DNA from: Sipunculus nudus
Taxonomy: Eukaryota; Annelida; Sipuncula; Golfingiida; Sipunculidae
Reading direction: 5' to 3'
Assembly: GCA_026874595.1 (NCBI GenBank)
Contig: CM049314.1
Location: forward strand, 58,640,300-58,704,299
Length of the DNA stretch: 64,000 nucleotides
Shown here in pieces: positions 10,877-21,375 of this stretch (position 1 is the stretch's first letter; every line of letters starts with the position of its first letter). Under the pieces are notes generated by a model. The model was not told where the DNA came from. It did no database searches and saw nothing but the letters and a program-made list of their open reading frames with translations. Both the position numbers and the translations under genes were made by a program.

Positions 10877-13165
10877 CTTGTCAATCAAGATTTTGGGGAG
10901 ACGATTGCCAGTATCATTGTTCGCCAGGATGTATAAACAATTGTGAACAAGCGAATGGTCATTGTGATTGCAAAATAGGAATGTATGGCCACAGCTGCAA
11001 TAGAAACTGTTCCCTTAACTGAAAAGAGCCGGGTTCCTGTGGTAAAACCAGCGGAATGTGTGAATGCCGACCAGGTTTTGCGCCACCACAATGCCTTTTA
11101 AGTAAGGCATTCAGTTATATTTACAGAAAATGTTATTTTTTCATAGCCGATGGTTTTTTGGTTACTTCCCTTATTTGTCTGTTAGCAAATACAGTGAAAC
11201 CTCTATTAAGCTTGTATGGAGCTTGGGATTGGGCCAAACTGTCCACCTTATTTGGCCGTTTTATGAAGGTAAAGACAGCAACACAAATGATGAGTGGAAA
11301 ATGGAACTGTTTAAAACTGTTCAATATATAGAGGTGCCCAATTTATGAGGGTGCTCTGAGGGAGGTTCCATTGTAATTTTAACAATATATAAACCAATTT
11401 TGATTAGATTTATTAAATAAACTGTAATATTAAAACGGAAAATATCACCACTTAGCATGTATCACTAACGCAACCAAAATATTTAATATATTTTTTGTAT
11501 GGAAGGTTGCAACGTCGGAACGTATGGTGCAGGATGTCAGCAGAAGTGTTCTGATAAATGTTATGGTAGTACCTGTCATCATATAACGGGAAGATGTGTA
11601 TATAGGACTACCACAACTACAAGTGGTCACACATCTCAGGTGCCATGGGTCAATGAATTGCGTAAGTCTGATATTCAGCTGTCACAGTTTTAAATCACCG
11701 AGCTTATCTTTATGCTTAACATTTATTGTAATGCCACGTTGTTTGAAGCAAAATCAATGGATACTTGTTTCCTTTTTCTGTTTGGTACAGAATAATAATC
11801 CTCATAATATTATCTCATAAACATATATCGCACCAAGAACATAATGGATGACCAACTCATATACCAAAACTTAAAAGATATGATTTTGTTTACCAATTTA
11901 CTAACACAAATTATTTGACCAACTTGCAGTTAGGAAAAACACGTATCCCATGCTCCCTCGATGGCGCATATGAGCAACAAGGATCCTTTTTCATAATGAT
12001 AGTTAGTCATTATTGACATACGTACTGCTTTCTTTTGTATATGAAAATTAAAAAAAAAAGAAAATCAAACCAGAATATGGTTTATTCAAAACACAATGAT
12101 GATCCTTGATTAAATATTTATCAATGAAGGTTCCGTCGATTATATTTTTTGGTGTACTCCTTCAAAACAGATTTATTTGTAAATGTCCCTCAAATGATTT
12201 ATGAACAATTATCCTTATTCATTACTGTATTGCTTTATCATAATAACATATGTGTCATTTTCAGGCGATGGAATAACAAGAGGTAACAGTTCTGCTTCAA
12301 CAGAAAATATATGGTAAAGGTGTGATAACTATATGTATATAATATTTGTGTGTGCGTGTGGTAGTTTCGATTAAAGAACAAATCACGTGTCGAACGCTTC
12401 TTGTTATCTCTAAATTTGTATTTAAACCCACCTGAGGTTCATTTTTGATGACCTTTTTATTTTCCAGGCAAAGAAGGCCAGGGTCATAACTTTTTCACAT
12501 CGTGGTACACATGGGTTGGTTTCCTGTTGGGAATTTTTGTTTCCTTAAACGTACCAGTTTGCTGTCTATTAAGGTAATTTTCTCATTTAAAATGCAGAAT
12601 GGATAAACTATGAGATATATTAAGCGATAATACCAGAGTACTGGCTTTAATGCATTTATTATGATATAGTTACAATAATACTATTTCATCACCTTTTTGC
12701 AATTCAGTGATTCGATTTTTTTTTTGTTTTGTTACCAATGATAAGCAGATAAGAGATTTTTCTTGGATATTTGAAATATTTAAATATAACAAGTCAATAT
12801 ACCCTTTATTTCAGGAACAGGTGCAAGCGAGAGGAAGGTAAGACATTATTTTAATTGTAATCACCAATATCATTTTAGTCAGTTGGGCTTCAATCCAAAA
12901 TATTCAGTGGTGTGTGCCATCTAGCGAATAAAGTGATAACTATCTTAAGTAAATAGTGCACTGCCAGTACTGGTATACTTGAGTCCGGTAAAAAATCAAG
13001 TTTTTTTTTAATTGTTATTCAAAAAATAACAAATAAATGCAAACTAATTTTTTTTGCCCAGGAGATGACCCTGCTCTCCACTTGTATGACTTACCAGAAG
13101 GTTGGGATAAACTCTACATGACAATGGGGATGGCACGATCGAGGAAACCAGAAACTCCAAAGTGA
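10877..13165 (+). CDS. EGF-repeat single-pass membrane receptor, C-terminal six exons (5' end not found; in-frame stop in first exon)
   Basis: Six exons with GT-AG junctions are visible: 10877-11101, 11506-11661, 12265-12282, 12468-12573, 12815-12837 and 13062-13165 (stop TGA 13163-13165). The first two encode laminin-type EGF modules (CDCKIGMYGHSC, CECRPGFAPPQC, GTYGAGCQQKCSDKC) like those of MEGF or scavenger receptor class F proteins, and both are phase 1-1 as EGF exons commonly are. Exon 4 encodes one hydrophobic helix (WYTWVGFLLGIFVSLNVPVC), and exon 5 a basic stop-transfer (RNRCKREE). The last exon gives a 34-residue tail with LYDLP and LYMTMG. A ligand- or particle-binding surface receptor is inferred. 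The TGA at 11020-11022 replaces a Cys codon expected in the EGF pattern, so it is a pseudogene, null allele or base error. Upstream exons were not recognised. Confidence 0.75.
11020..11022 (+). other. In-frame TGA inside an EGF exon
   Basis: In the phase that both flanking junctions and the EGF cysteine pattern support, this codon reads TGA after NCSLN and before KEPGSCGK. A cysteine (TGC or TGT) is expected, so a single base change explains it. The rest of the gene downstream is intact. Confidence 0.8.
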
Positions 13166-13803
13166 TCCCTTGGCGATCTACAATATATATTTTTTTATTT
13201 TTATAAGATTGTAAAATCTAGACAATATAAGTGACGGAAGGATTTCATAATAATTTTTTGTTCTCTAATATTTGCGTCATTTCATCAACAATAATATTAG
13301 CATGTTCATTATTTCCCACTTCAAGGCCAGTATCAACCAAATACGGTAAATGATTCAAGCGCACTTTAAGGCTTGATTAATCATAGTAGATGCAACTAGC
13401 TTTTGATAGATTTCGCATCGATAGACTATTCCTCAAGAATTAATGGAAGATATGGAAAACTATCCTACTTAGGACACCTGGCATCGATCCCGATAGGGAA
13501 AATAACCGCAAATTGCATTTCCAAGGCTTTGCAAAAAAAATAGGCTTGGTGCCTACAGGAGGAGACTCACCCTTATAAAAGTCATTATTCAGGCATATTG
13601 CAAATTGCTGTGTCACAATAGGTCAACTATAATATTTTATGCTACCGTTTTGCAAGTAACCGTAAAAACATCACGTGCCATCTATTTTACCACTTGACTG
13701 GATGCTGTCATGCTGTCATACATGAACATAAAACATCAAGTACACGAAATAAGGTGAACAATTGTTTTTCTTTTCTTACATCTTTCATGTTACACGGTAC
13801 TAG
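13166..13803. other. 3' UTR or intron of the EGF receptor gene
   Basis: AT-rich, no further open frame. No canonical AATAAA was identified close to the stop. Confidence 0.35.
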
Positions 13804-13973
13804 GACAGCATTACACAATTGGTCGTAACAGACCCCTTGAACAGCTTGCTGGTAAGAATCTATCTCCGGAGACAGATTGTTTGATGAGTGTACAATTAAA
13901 CTGGTTTGTTACGTAAACATATCATACATTGACTGAGATTTATCATATAGGCGAGCCAAGAGAGTCATGCTAG
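13804..13973 (+). other. Possible alternative 3' exons of the EGF receptor gene
   Basis: Two short segments have good splice signals: 13804-13851 (preceded by AG, followed by gtaaga) and 13951-13973 (preceded by atag, followed by gtaagt). Both start two bases into a codon, the phase left by exon 12815-12837. They would encode a tail with YTIGRNRPLEQLAG and EPRESC before an in-frame TAG. This would replace the YMTM-containing tail. It is a suggestion from phase and splice signals only. Confidence 0.3.
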
Positions 13974-14655
13974 GTAAGTGCCACCTGGCGGAGATTCCAA
14001 AAACAAAAACCCAACTGGTACACAGCTGATTTAGGAAAGGGCAAATCAGTATTTAAACAAGACCATTTGTTACTGTCATCGGACAGTTATGGATCTCCGC
14101 CTATCCCCAGTCCACCCCCATCCCCACACCCTACCACGAATCTCCAAACTACGTTTTATCCAGTTGTTATAGTTTGATAAGAACCGTATAACAAATGAAA
14201 TTAGGTGGTTCCTTCTTGATTTTTGTCACAGTCGAACTGAAAACTGACGTCCAATCTTCGGAATTTGCATATTGTTCAAAAACTATCAGGGATTTTGCTA
14301 CCAAACCCACGGCACTCCTAGGTTTTAAATTGCATATTACTGTGAAGATTTCAACTTTCTAGAACATATGGTTTATCCGAAAACGTAGCCTAACTGAAAA
14401 TTACTGAGTTATGTATATCATATGGTTCCGCATGAGTAAATTCGAACCAAATATTATGATAGGATTTTAACCGATTTGTCTGTACCCCTTATAGTTTAGA
14501 AGAAAAGCAACATTGAAAATCCGAAAAAAAATCGCACTGTTTGACCCCTGTGAGCTTCAAAATAGGTCAAGGTCACTGAAACTGGGTCAAATATTCGGAA
14601 CAAAATACGGTATATTCACAGTACGTATGAGTGAAAAGAGACGATAAAAGTGGCA

Positions 14656-14656
<1 letters not shown>
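13974..14656. other. Intergenic, no gene seen
   Basis: No open frame or recognised repeat apart from a C-rich patch near 14100-14135. Confidence 0.4.
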
Positions 14657-14693
<37 letters not shown>

Positions 14694-14694
14694 G
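14657..14694. repeat. (TAA)n microsatellite
   Basis: About 12 uninterrupted AAT/TAA units abutting a MITE-like fragment. Confidence 0.97.
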
Positions 14695-14800
14695 ATAGAA
14701 ACCCCTCTGGGGCGGATAGTCAGGGGACCGGACGCTATGTCCGTTATAGCGGGGTGTCCCCACCAGAGGGGGTCGGGCAGAGGAGTTCCGGCAGGGTCAC
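14695..14800. mobile_element. MITE-like fragment with CCCCTCTGG ends
   Basis: acccctctggggcgga at the left and the inverted ccaccagagggggtcg at the right bracket a GC-rich core with internal inverted pieces (cgctatgtccgttatagcg). Related CCAGAGG segments near 15700, 15765 and 42535 show the same family. Confidence 0.5.
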
Positions 14801-15589
14801 ATGTCGGAGGCCAGATATGAGACTTAATCAATCATGAAAGCCGGAATTTTTAATCTAATATTTGATCATTCATATATGTTATATGTGAATAAAATTTATC
14901 GCTTCCGATTGTTGTTTTTTTTAAATGAGGCTTTTTATATTAACTGGAACAGTATCGTCATTTACTTATCGTCATTAATAATCTAACATTGACTGACATT
15001 GACAGGACTTACTCGTCCCAGAGTTTACTTTCCTGCAATAGGACCGTAAAATTTGTTAATTACTCACTCTTTCCATGATATTTAAAGAATCGCTTATGGA
15101 ATATTTAATTTATGATATCTCGTTCAAGTTTTGTTTAACATCTTTCGGGAGCGTAAGTAAATTTGACAAATAAATGCATGATATCATATACGCCTTATGA
15201 TTGGTAGGTGGGATTTATTTCCTTGGTGCAAATGTTACAGGATCGGGGATTGGTTGATATCACTGAGCCCCCCGACCCAGGCGAGAGGTCATGACTTTTA
15301 TCGTCCGTGTGTAAATAAATACGTCATTATCCTCGCACCTGGGCCGATGATAGAATAATGTAGCTTCACTGAAAATTCCACAAATTAGAAGCTTTGTGAA
15401 TTCCGTCATTTTATGGGCACTCCTGTTGATAAAAGCATACATAAATAAATGTTCCAGCTGAAAAATAAGGTAAATTGAGTCAAACTAGCTCCGGTCTTAT
15501 AGTCATAGCAATTAATATGCCTAAACCATAAGAACGTTTCAGTGATGTAAGGCGTATCGAAAGCAGACCACATTTGCAATTTTAAAGAA
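14801..15589. other. Intergenic, no gene seen
   Basis: AT-rich, no long open frame, no recognised repeat. Confidence 0.4.
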
Positions 15590-15794
15590 TTTTTGCCGAC
15601 TTCGATCGGGGCGCCCGCTTTGGTGTCCGTTAGCCGGGGGCGATTTTAGGCATCGGGAAAACAAAATGTGTCCATTGTTCTGAAAAGCGGGTGTCCGCCC
15701 CAGAGGGGTTCTTAAAGTAGTAAAACTGCTCAAAATGTGTTCGTTAGACAGGGAGTCCGTCCCAGAGGAGTGTCCGAAGCCCGGGGGTTTAACT

Positions 15795-15796
<2 letters not shown>
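15590..15796. mobile_element. Fragment of the CCCCTCTGG / CAGT(T/A)AAACC MITE family
   Basis: Contains ggtgtccgttagccggggg, ggtgtccgccccagagggg and, at its right end, gggggtttaactgta, whose reverse (TACAGTTAAACCCCC) resembles the left end of the 6953-7133 element. It runs directly into a (TAA)n array. Confidence 0.5.
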
Positions 15797-15833
<37 letters not shown>

Positions 15834-15839
15834 TTAATA

Positions 15840-15884
<45 letters not shown>
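15797..15884. repeat. (TAA)n followed by (ATT)n microsatellite
   Basis: A TAA array switches to its complement ATT array, so the tract forms a perfect-repeat inverted pair. Confidence 0.97.
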
Positions 15885-15885
<1 letters not shown>

Positions 15886-16445
15886 TACCAAAAATAAATC
15901 TCTCAACCTATAGGATAGGTGGATATAATAATAGTAAGAAGAAAAATGCCATAACAATTATCTCCACCTATGGATGGGCGAGATAATATAACAAACTCTA
16001 CATCCTTTTCATCGTCTTGCATGATATCAAGTCTGATTAAATGTTTTTAATTCTTGAACAGTTCCCTACAAACCATGATTTGAACGAATAACATTAATTG
16101 ATGTCCTTCGTGTCCGACAAAGCCATGCCATAAAAGTAGCTTTGTCTGTATGCACTGTTGATTTAATATTTTAAAATCTGAGATGTCAAAAGAATTTATC
16201 AAAAATATACGATTTTTAATTCTGAAGCTGTAAAATGTTATATGTGTTATCTTAGTTATATTAAACCTTTTAGAGCAGGTACTGTCTTGAATCTGTTATA
16301 TATTCAATTTTTAATCACAGTTGTTTGATCTAAACGAAATAAAATTCCTAAAAATAATTATTCAGATAAACCTGACAAGTTGGTGTATAATTCGTATCAT
16401 AGTATTCTTATGTTTTACCGCTGGCTATAGGTCTTCTTTTGTATA
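15885..16445. other. Intergenic, no gene seen
   Basis: AT-rich, nothing recognised. Confidence 0.4.
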
Positions 16446-16690
16446 GGGTCTGGACCGCTGAGTGGTAAAACGGTCGGCCCCCTCAGACGGCGACCCGGGT
16501 TCGATTCCGGCGTGGCTATGAAAGTGGGTTGTAGTGGCCCGTTCAAGGTCGGTGGTATCTCCGGGTCCTCCGGTTTCCTCCACCCCTACCGGCTACCGAG
16601 CGCCAACATTCTAGCCATGGAGAGTGCCTCTTATTCCTTTTTGTAACTGGTTGTACAATCCATGTAAAATAAATAAAGCTTATAATAATT
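16446..16690 (+). mobile_element. tRNA-derived SINE, full length
   Basis: The head has a tRNA-like A box (accgctgagtggtaaaacg) and a clear B box (ggttcgattcc, 16498-16508), the two internal RNA polymerase III promoter parts. The body has gggtcctccggtttcctc and ccatggagagtgcctc. The tail is A-rich (aaaataaataaagctt). Copies at 9426-9656 (minus) and 8001-8070 (minus, truncated) prove it is dispersed. The LINE partner is not identified. Confidence 0.9.
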
Positions 16691-17186
16691 TATAACACAG
16701 GTGCACTTAATAAATCAGAAAAATTGGGATAAATAATAAACTTGGAATTTTATATTAAGTTCATCTGAACATATGCTTAACCTTTTACAGATTTTAATTA
16801 CATGTTTAATCATAGGTACCCATTAAACTGGTAATCGAATGTATCCTTTCAAATAACGTTTATGTTCATAACCGTTTTCCTGACTGCATTATTAAACGGT
16901 TTCAGATCACACCTTCATTGTGTACAAAGGTAATCGTATACCTAATTAGCTTGTCTTAACATGATTATCAAATTAACTGTAGCCTGATTTTAAAATGGAT
17001 AATTTAATATTTTTACAGCGTATTTAAATTAATAATTAAACATATTTTATTTTAATTGAACTCATCTCCCCTGTCTTCCTTATTCTACGTATAGAATATT
17101 TTATACGCTTCCAGTGGACATTAAAACCAGCTACAGTCAGAGAGCTGAAATACTGCTCCTTTCATAAGTATTTGATAATAAAAAAG
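16691..17186. other. Intergenic, no gene seen
   Basis: AT-rich, nothing recognised. Confidence 0.4.
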
Positions 17187-17530
17187 ACTACTCCATCATT
17201 CATATAGTCCATTTAGGGCACAGTCATCAGGAAACTAGAATCATATATAAGTTCTTTAAATCAATATCATCTGAGCGCTGTTACCTACAGGCCCATTGTA
17301 TACCTGGGATTAGGACCCATCCACACTGAACACGTGCTGTTAATCATGTAAATACGGCATCACGTGTCAAATCTCATTTACTTTATAATGTTTTTCACTC
17401 AATAGACCATAATGTTATCCTTTAAAATTCCTCAGATAACAACGTATTGATTATACGCCCAGGTTCGTATGGTTTTCTGGTGGTAGATGGAGGTATGTCA
17501 CAAGCAGTCAAGGCGTATGTGGCAATTTTT
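17187..17530 (+). repeat. Direct repeat pair, left copy
   Basis: About 340 bp matching 18281-18616 in the same orientation with moderate divergence. Shared blocks include ctcagataacaacgtattg, gtatggttttctggtgg/catggttttctggtggg and gagcgc.gt.acc.acaggccc. The pair could be LTR-like ends or a segmental duplication. Confidence 0.8.
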
Positions 17531-18280
17531 TGATTGTCCAATGGATTTAAATAAAATTTGATGGCGCAGAAAAACTATCACGGTACAACAACTCGATTAT
17601 CGCATCTGAGGTGAACTCTGTGCGACAGCAAAGATATCTTCTAAATTTAGGAAATGACTATATGGACTTCCGCAGTGATAAACCAATTGCCTGATCTCGA
17701 GTCCTTTAAACAACGACATATTACGGTGATCCGTAGTACCTTAGACAAAACATAATGCCTCCCTGTTGAGGTTAAATCAAACATTATCTCCAAGCGGCAA
17801 GTATCTGTATATCAGGAGTTGTAATTTGTTCATAAAAATCCGTCGATTCGGATGGAGGTATAAACAAAAAAAATATTTACATTGAACAAGATGTTACCGG
17901 TTGAGTCTGAGTCTGTCGGTTTTATTATTATGCTAGGAATCGCCCCACGATATTTGGTATATGGCTGAGCCGAATTGACATATTTTTTGTGCATTGGGGT
18001 AAAGAATATTCTTGGCGCGGAACATCTAGGAAATCTCAGCTTTAAGTGCGACCTATTGTAGTGAACATTACATCTGAAACATCTGGCATTTGGCAATGTC
18101 TTAATTAAGGTAATATTGTTAGTTATATTAAATTATCAAGGTTTAACACATCACTGGTCCTATTGAATGTATGTTACTGAATTATTGTTTGTCATACGCT
18201 GGATTCATTGTTGTTCTTCAATCACTTACCCCCAACACAATTCAAATTTTACTCTCTTAATATATATGTGATTATTAGAG
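17531..18280. other. Sequence between the direct repeats
   Basis: About 750 bp with no retroelement coding motif. A minus ORF (17830-18096) has no recognisable feature. Confidence 0.4.
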
Positions 18281-18616
18281 GCTACGTCATCTTTCATGTA
18301 ATCCATAAAGAGTACAGTCAACAGGAATGCTAGAATTGTATACATGTTCCCATAATCAATATCAGCTGAGCGCCGTCACCCACAGGCCCCTTGTATATCT
18401 GGGGTTAGGACCCACACGCACTGAAGACGTGCTGTAAATCACATATATACGGCATCGTTTATTCAAGCACATTTACATAATATTGCCTTTCACTCAAAAG
18501 ACCATAAGGTTATCAGATAAATGCCTCAGATAACAACGTATTGTCTATACACCAAGGTTCCCATGGTTTTCTGGTGGGTATAGAGGCCTGTTACATGCAG
18601 GCAGGGCATATGTCGC
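18281..18616 (+). repeat. Direct repeat pair, right copy
   Basis: Second copy of the 17187-17530 segment, offset by about 1090 bp. Confidence 0.8.
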
Positions 18617-19021
18617 AATAAATCAGATCTTTCTTGTTGAGGTTTTATTATGGTACATACAGTACAGCTTGTCAGGCGACCTTCAGTCCTAAAATACATG
18701 CAGATGTATGTTGTCTTGCATAGTTCATTGACCTTTCAGATACCCAAGATATGTGATTAAAATGTCGGTGTGATTTCGTCAGGGTTAGGTTGTGAACTTA
18801 TGGATAACGCGAGATAAGTCTAAATTAAAAAGGACAAGGTACCATGAATTGGAAAAAAAAATCTCTTGTGTCATTAAATCTTTGATTTAACTGGTTTCAA
18901 ATAATCAAGGTGTTATTCCGGTATATAAACATACATATATATACAAACACGCACCCACATTTACATATCTTATGGGTTTTTCTGCCTTCTTATTTAAGAT
19001 AGTCTTACAATATAACCAATT

Positions 19022-19024
<3 letters not shown>

Positions 19025-19107
<83 letters not shown>

Positions 19108-19110
19108 TAT
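19025..19110. repeat. (TA)n microsatellite with TACA interruptions
   Basis: About 85 bp of TA with three ATACAT interruptions. Plus and minus frames through it give Tyr/Ile-only proteins that are not genes. Confidence 0.97.
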
Positions 19111-19119
19111 TACACATGG

Positions 19120-19200
19120 GGTTTTCGTATTCAGTATTCGTATTCATTGTATTCGAATACAGGTATTTTCAGTATTCGTATTCGTATTCGAATACTTTTT
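19120..19200. repeat. TATTCG hexanucleotide array
   Basis: Degenerate array of TATTCG/ATTCGA units. The same unit reappears at 21245-21375. Confidence 0.85.
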
Positions 19201-19780
19201 AAAAAGTACAAAAGTATTTTTTATTCATTTTCAAATCTATTGCTTAAGTATTCACATTCATGAATACTTTTCACATTTGACATTTTTTTTAATGTATTCA
19301 TATTGAATTATTATTAATGTGTTTATTCTGTCATGTGTATGTACATCTCCATCAGTCGGACCCTCTTTACTTCTACATGTATCCTACATCAATGTTCTTT
19401 AACATACTAGACATCAGGTATCTACATGGGGCAAGCAGCGCAGTCACTATCCTTTGCTCTGTATACTGACTGAGTGAAGATGTTTTTCGCTTTGTTGAGC
19501 AGCTACAGGTTGTTGTGGTCAAGACCCCAGCCAGGTTCGCTCCTGAAGGATAGTTCGCAGAGCCAACAGACATGATGCCACCAAGCCAAGCAGAAAGCCG
19601 CGAGAGACGCCACCGTTTAAATCCGCACCGGCAACTTTACAGGAAAGCCACAGCATCCACAGCCACAAAGGCAGAAGCAACCTAATTTCCCTTCACCGAT
19701 CCCAGCAGCGAAGACCCAGCCATGCCAAACGAGAGCCGAACCCCATCTATGGAACAACAGAGCTTTGAGACGGATAGCCA

Positions 19781-19932
19781 TGTATTGGTTATAGCCCAAT
19801 GAAATGTAATGCTAGACGTGAGGTTTGCGTCACATGGCAGACGAGCCGTTAAGGCGAGCCTGCCATGATTGACACGAGCAAAGCAAATCTCAGGGCTTGC
19901 TTTACATTTCATTGGGCTATAACTGATTTGTC
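19781..19932. mobile_element. Imperfect palindromic element (hairpin / MITE-like)
   Basis: Arms ggttatagcccaatgaaatg (from 19787) and catttcattgggctataac (to 19923) are nearly perfect complements of about 22 bp. The inner flanks continue to pair imperfectly (tgaggtttgc against gcaaatctca) toward a centre near 19855. The result is a ~140-bp foldback with no coding content. Confidence 0.75.
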
Positions 19933-20177
19933 CCACATGCCCGGCCTCCTTGGTCAAAGGTCACGCGTGTCATTGTTTTGGCTACCAACAACTTCTTTGC
20001 CATATTTGGAAAATCACCATGCAAATACACTTGCATGGTCACTGTTCATGACCCTGTGATGCAAGCGGATTTGAACATAGAGTTAGAACAAAGGAAAATA
20101 CGCCGCGTGTGGGACAATTTTTACTTGCGGTTTCGGCCGTTTTGACCGTATTAGCAAGTATTTTAGTCATAAGCATA

Positions 20178-20880
20178 CACTTTATGTGTCTGATAATGCC
20201 GCAATGAAATTCCTGTGTAGAGGCTGGAGGTAGCTAGGCCAGCATGCTACTAGCCCAAGTCCACACAAGTTCAAAGGGTTGAATGCTTAGTAATAACCCC
20301 TGCCTTGTCTAGGTAATAGCCCTGATAGGGATCTATGTACAGTTTATGTCTGATAACGCCACTATGAATTTCCTGTGCAGATGCTGGAGGTAGCTAGGCC
20401 AGCATGCTACTAGCCCAAGTCCATTGAAGTTCAAAGTTTTGAAAGCTTAGTTACTACCCCTGCCTTATCTAGGTAATAGCCCTAACAGGGATGACAGCTC
20501 AGTACCGTACTTGACCAAACCTGATGTCCATTCCAGTATCTTGGTAAACCTGTAATTCACATTACTGTGAATTGTAAACCTAGGTACAGGTAACTGACCC
20601 CAACCCCGTCCAGTGTACATACTAGACATCTTTAGACATTGGGCATGTAGGCAACCCCCTGTATCTATCCTTTTGTCGTTGCTGTATACTTGTGCTGATA
20701 ATATAATGCTGCAATGAACTTCCTGTTTAAGAGGCTGGAGATTGATTAGCTTGCTAGCCAGGTAGCTAGCTACAAAGGCAGCAAGGATACTTGTTTTGTA
20801 AATACCCCTGCCTAAGATGGCTAACTGCCCTGACAGCGGTGGCAGCTTTGTACATGCAGTTTACCCAAGCCTGGTTTCCT
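20178..20880 (+). repeat. Tandem repeat, three diverged units of about 165-190 bp
   Basis: Unit 1 (from 20178) and unit 2 (from about 20344) share gctggaggtagctaggccag, catgctactagcccaagtcc and ctaggtaatagccct. A third, more diverged unit begins near 20690 (ctgataatataatgctgcaatgaacttcctgtt-like). No coding frame spans it. Confidence 0.85.
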
Positions 20881-21244
20881 ATTCAAGTACCATTATAAAA
20901 TATGTACCCGGAGTAGCTTAAACCAGGTACAGATACTTTTGTTCCAGGTAGAGGTACAAGGTACTTCCTACTCATGACAGCCAGGTACAGGTAAAGGTAC
21001 AAGTATCTTGCCCGAATGCTGAAAGAAACATTCATTTATATATTTCGTGTAACAAACTACCATAATATATAATACTCCGTCATTATGCGGTTTGGAAATT
21101 AATGCATACACAGCTGATTACATGGATATTTTGAATTTTGGACTAAAATACATTTTGCAAGTGTGAATATATGATGATTGCAGTTAATAGTATTAAACAA
21201 AAATTATATTTTTATAGATTTATTTTGTTTTAGTAAATTAATTT

Positions 21245-21375
21245 CATGAATACATTTGTATCTGTATTCGTATTCGTATTTGAATACATTTATGTTTTGG
21301 AGTATTTGTATTTGTATTTGTATTTGTATTCGTGTACTCCTGCTGAATTTGTATTCGTATTCGAATATATTTCTC
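21245..21375. repeat. TATTCG / TATTTG hexanucleotide array
   Basis: Degenerate array of TATTCG and TATTTG units. It keeps frames open on both strands that are not genes. Confidence 0.85.

Noticed and set aside
16446-16520. Functional tRNA gene
   Set aside because: A and B boxes are present but the cloverleaf is not kept, and the sequence continues into a SINE body with other copies.
17830-18096. 88-codon minus-strand frame between direct repeats
   Set aside because: No retroelement or other domain recognised; length is within chance for this composition.
18905-19202. Tyr/Ile-rich frames on both strands
   Set aside because: Pure (TA)n translation. The same holds for frames over 4050-4114, 6594-6644, 42474-42522, 45861-45919, 52761-52803 and 55355-55425.
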